From Betaproteobacteria bacterium (lineage in GTDB: Bacteria > Pseudomonadota > Gammaproteobacteria > Burkholderiales > SG8-39), in NCBI GenBank assembly GCA_004298295.1, contig SCUH01000229.1, forward strand, positions 1-17,009: 17,009 nucleotides of DNA, written 5' to 3'. Positions 15,337-17,009 of the stretch are shown here, piece by piece. The translations under genes and the position numbers were made by a program. The number at the start of each line of letters is the position of its first letter. The stretch's first letter is position 1. Below the pieces are notes generated by a model. The model had not been told where the DNA came from. It searched no databases and saw only the letters and a list, made by a program, of their open reading frames with translations.

Positions 15337-17009
15337 ATGTGGCAGCGTTTCCTGGTGTTTCCCCTTGCCTTGTTGGGGGGGGTGCTGGCGATCTTCGCAT
15401 TCCTGGGGGGGCTGGTCGTGCTGCTCGCCTACCCGAGCCTGCCCTCGCTCGAGGTCCTGACCGATTACCAACCGAAAATCCCGCTTCGAGTCTATACCGC
15501 TGAAGGGGCCCTGATCGGCGAATTCGGCGAAGAACGCCGTTCGGTCATTACCATCCAGGAGGTCCCCGCCCTGCTCAAGGATGCCATTCTCGCCGCGGAG
15601 GACGAACGCTTCTACCAGCACACGGGGATCGACCATGTCGGGGTGTTGCGCGCCGCTTATGCCAACCTGATCCAAGGCGGTCGGCGGCAGGGTGCAAGCA
15701 CGATTACCATGCAGGTTGCGCGCAACTTCTTCCTGTCGTCGGAAAAGACCCTGACGCGCAAGGCCTACGAGGTGCTGCTGGCACTCAAGATCGAAAGCAG
15801 CCTGAGCAAGGATCAGATCCTGGAGCTCTACGTCAATCAGATCTACCTCGGCCAGCGGGCGTACGGTTTTGCAGCCGCCGCGCAGGTCTATTTTGGCAAG
15901 TCAGTCCAGAAGCTGACGATTGGCGAGGCCGCGATGCTCGCTGGACTGCCGAAAGCGCCTTCCGGTTACAACCCTGTTGTAAATCCGCAACGCGCGCGCC
16001 AACGCCAGTACTATGTATTGCGCCGCATGAAGGAACTCGGACACATCAGCGAAGCGCAATTTGCCGACGCCGCGGCCGCTCCGCTGCAGGTCAGGCGCGA
16101 GATCAATGAATTTGCCGCGCATGCAGAGTACGCCGCCGAAATGGTGCGGCAGGCGGTGTACGAGCAGTACCCCGACGAGGTCTACACCCGGGGCTTTCGC
16201 GTCTATACCACGATTCGCAAGGCCGACCAGGAGGCCGCCTACGAGGCGGTGCGGCGCGGCGTCCTCGAATACGACCGGCGGCATGGCTACCGCGGCCCGG
16301 AAAGTTTCGCGGAGCTCCCCGACCGGAGCGACGAGGACGACTACGACGAAGCCCTTGCCGAGCACGCCGATGTCGACGACCTGCGCGCCGCGCTGGTCCT
16401 CATCGCCAGTCCGCGAGAGCTCACCGCGGTGCTGAAGAACGGCACCACGGTGACGTTGCGTGGCGACGGCCTGAAGTTCGCCGCCCGAGCCTTCGAGGAC
16501 AGGACTGCGCCCCAGAAGCGGATTCGACGCGGCGCGATCATCCGGGTGCAGCGTGATGACAAGGGCAGCTGGCAGATCGTCCAGCTCCCGGAAGTGGAGG
16601 CGGCGTTCATATCGATCGACCCGCTCGATGGCGCGGTGCGCGCGCTGGTCGGCGGGTTCGATTTCAATCGCAACAAGTTCAACCACGTCACCCAGGCATG
16701 GCGCCAGCCGGGTTCCTCCTTCAAGCCGTTCATTTACTCCGCCTCGCTGGAAAAGGGCTACACGCCAGCCACGGTGGTGCGCGACGAGCCGGTCGTGGTG
16801 GAGGCCGAGGTCACCGGCAGCCAGCGCTGGGAGCCCAAGAACTACGACGGCAAGTTCGAGGGTCCGATGCGCCTGCGCACCGCGCTCGCCAAATCGAAAA
16901 ACATGGTGTCGGTCCGGCTGTTGCAGGACATCGGGCCGAAATACGCCCAGGACTATGTCACCCGTTTCGGCTTCGACCGCGACAAGCACCCGCCTTACCT
17001 CACGATGGC
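15337..17009 (+). CDS. mrcA: Penicillin-binding protein 1A, bifunctional peptidoglycan synthase, cut by window edge
   Basis: The first 557 residues are present and open to the window end. This class A PBP polymerises lipid II (glycosyltransferase family 51) and cross-links it (transpeptidase) on the periplasmic face of the inner membrane. Seen: a signal anchor at about 4-34; the GT51 motifs with catalytic Glu88 (EDERFYQHTGIDHVG), GASTITMQVARNFFL, and LYVNQIYLGQRAYGFAAAA; a linker/OB-like region with an acidic stretch (DRSDEDDYDEALAEHADVDD); then the transpeptidase motifs Ser460-Ser-Phe-Lys463 (QPGSSFKPF) and Ser520-Lys-Asn522. The KTG motif lies beyond the window. The ATG at 15337 has AAGGTG 11 bases upstream; a TTG one codon earlier is better spaced and cannot be excluded. 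Poly-G tracts of 8 and 7 bases encode Gly-Gly pairs in the anchor. The gene is also called ponA. Confidence 0.96.
   Translation, partial: MWQRFLVFPLALLGGVLAIFAFLGGLVVLLAYPSLPSLEVLTDYQPKIPLRVYTAEGALIGEFGEERRSVITIQEVPALLKDAILAAEDERFYQHTGIDHVGVLRAAYANLIQGGRRQGASTITMQVARNFFLSSEKTLTRKAYEVLLALKIESSLSKDQILELYVNQIYLGQRAYGFAAAAQVYFGKSVQKLTIGEAAMLAGLPKAPSGYNPVVNPQRARQRQYYVLRRMKELGHISEAQFADAAAAPLQVRREINEFAAHAEYAAEMVRQAVYEQYPDEVYTRGFRVYTTIRKADQEAAYEAVRRGVLEYDRRHGYRGPESFAELPDRSDEDDYDEALAEHADVDDLRAALVLIASPRELTAVLKNGTTVTLRGDGLKFAARAFEDRTAPQKRIRRGAIIRVQRDDKGSWQIVQLPEVEAAFISIDPLDGAVRALVGGFDFNRNKFNHVTQAWRQPGSSFKPFIYSASLEKGYTPATVVRDEPVVVEAEVTGSQRWEPKNYDGKFEGPMRLRTALAKSKNMVSVRLLQDIGPKYAQDYVTRFGFDRDKHPPYLTM

Noticed and set aside
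15262..15400. A small minus-strand open frame across the pilM/PBP1A gap and the start of the PBP1A gene
   Set aside because: It overlaps the clear PBP1A signal anchor and promoter, and its translation is low complexity with no ribosome site.
15901..16989. A 362-codon minus-strand open frame opposite the PBP1A gene
   Set aside because: The plus strand encodes catalytic glycosyltransferase and transpeptidase motifs in one continuous frame; the minus frame shows no motif.

Overview
The window is ordinary core-genome DNA from a GC-rich proteobacterium, most likely a betaproteobacterium. Three things suggest this: PBP1A carries a TMQVARN-type transglycosylase motif, the type IV pilus assembly operon pilMNOPQ runs divergently from the PBP1A gene and is followed by aroK-aroB, and gltB-gltD lies next door. 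Genus cannot be fixed from the sequence. No mobile element, CRISPR array, tRNA or rRNA was seen. Every gene is on the minus strand except the PBP1A gene at the right edge.

Layout from left to right. Positions 1-379 hold the N-terminus of a membrane-anchored sensor protein, probably a histidine kinase, cut by the window edge. Positions 481-2088 encode an exported tetratricopeptide-type protein of unknown function. Positions 2245-8349 are gltD and gltB, the small and large subunits of NADPH-dependent glutamate synthase (GOGAT); gltB probably starts at a GTG. Positions 8496-10096 are aroB and aroK (shikimate pathway), overlapping by 19 bases. A clear intrinsic terminator at about 10120-10151 separates them from the pilus operon. 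Positions 10177-15141 are pilQ, pilP, pilO, pilN and pilM, transcribed in the order M-N-O-P-Q with 4-base overlaps or a 3-base gap. After a 195-base divergent promoter region, the PBP1A gene starts at 15337 and runs off the right edge.

The genes form three jobs. PilM (cytoplasmic actin-like), PilN and PilO (inner membrane), PilP (lipoprotein) and PilQ (outer-membrane secretin) form the type IV pilus alignment complex and pore, next to a peptidoglycan synthase that builds the wall this complex spans. AroK and AroB feed aromatic amino acid synthesis. GltBD assimilates ammonia into glutamate. The sensor and the TPR protein are not obviously linked to these.

I found no convincing undescribed system. 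The points most worth a second look are a histidine-rich, possibly metal-binding segment in the TPR protein, two poly-G tracts in the membrane anchor of PBP1A, and several candidate regulatory sites (a sigma-54-like site before gltB, a possibly leaderless aroK, and a strong hairpin next to a perfect TTGACA). No gap between genes exceeds 300 bases.
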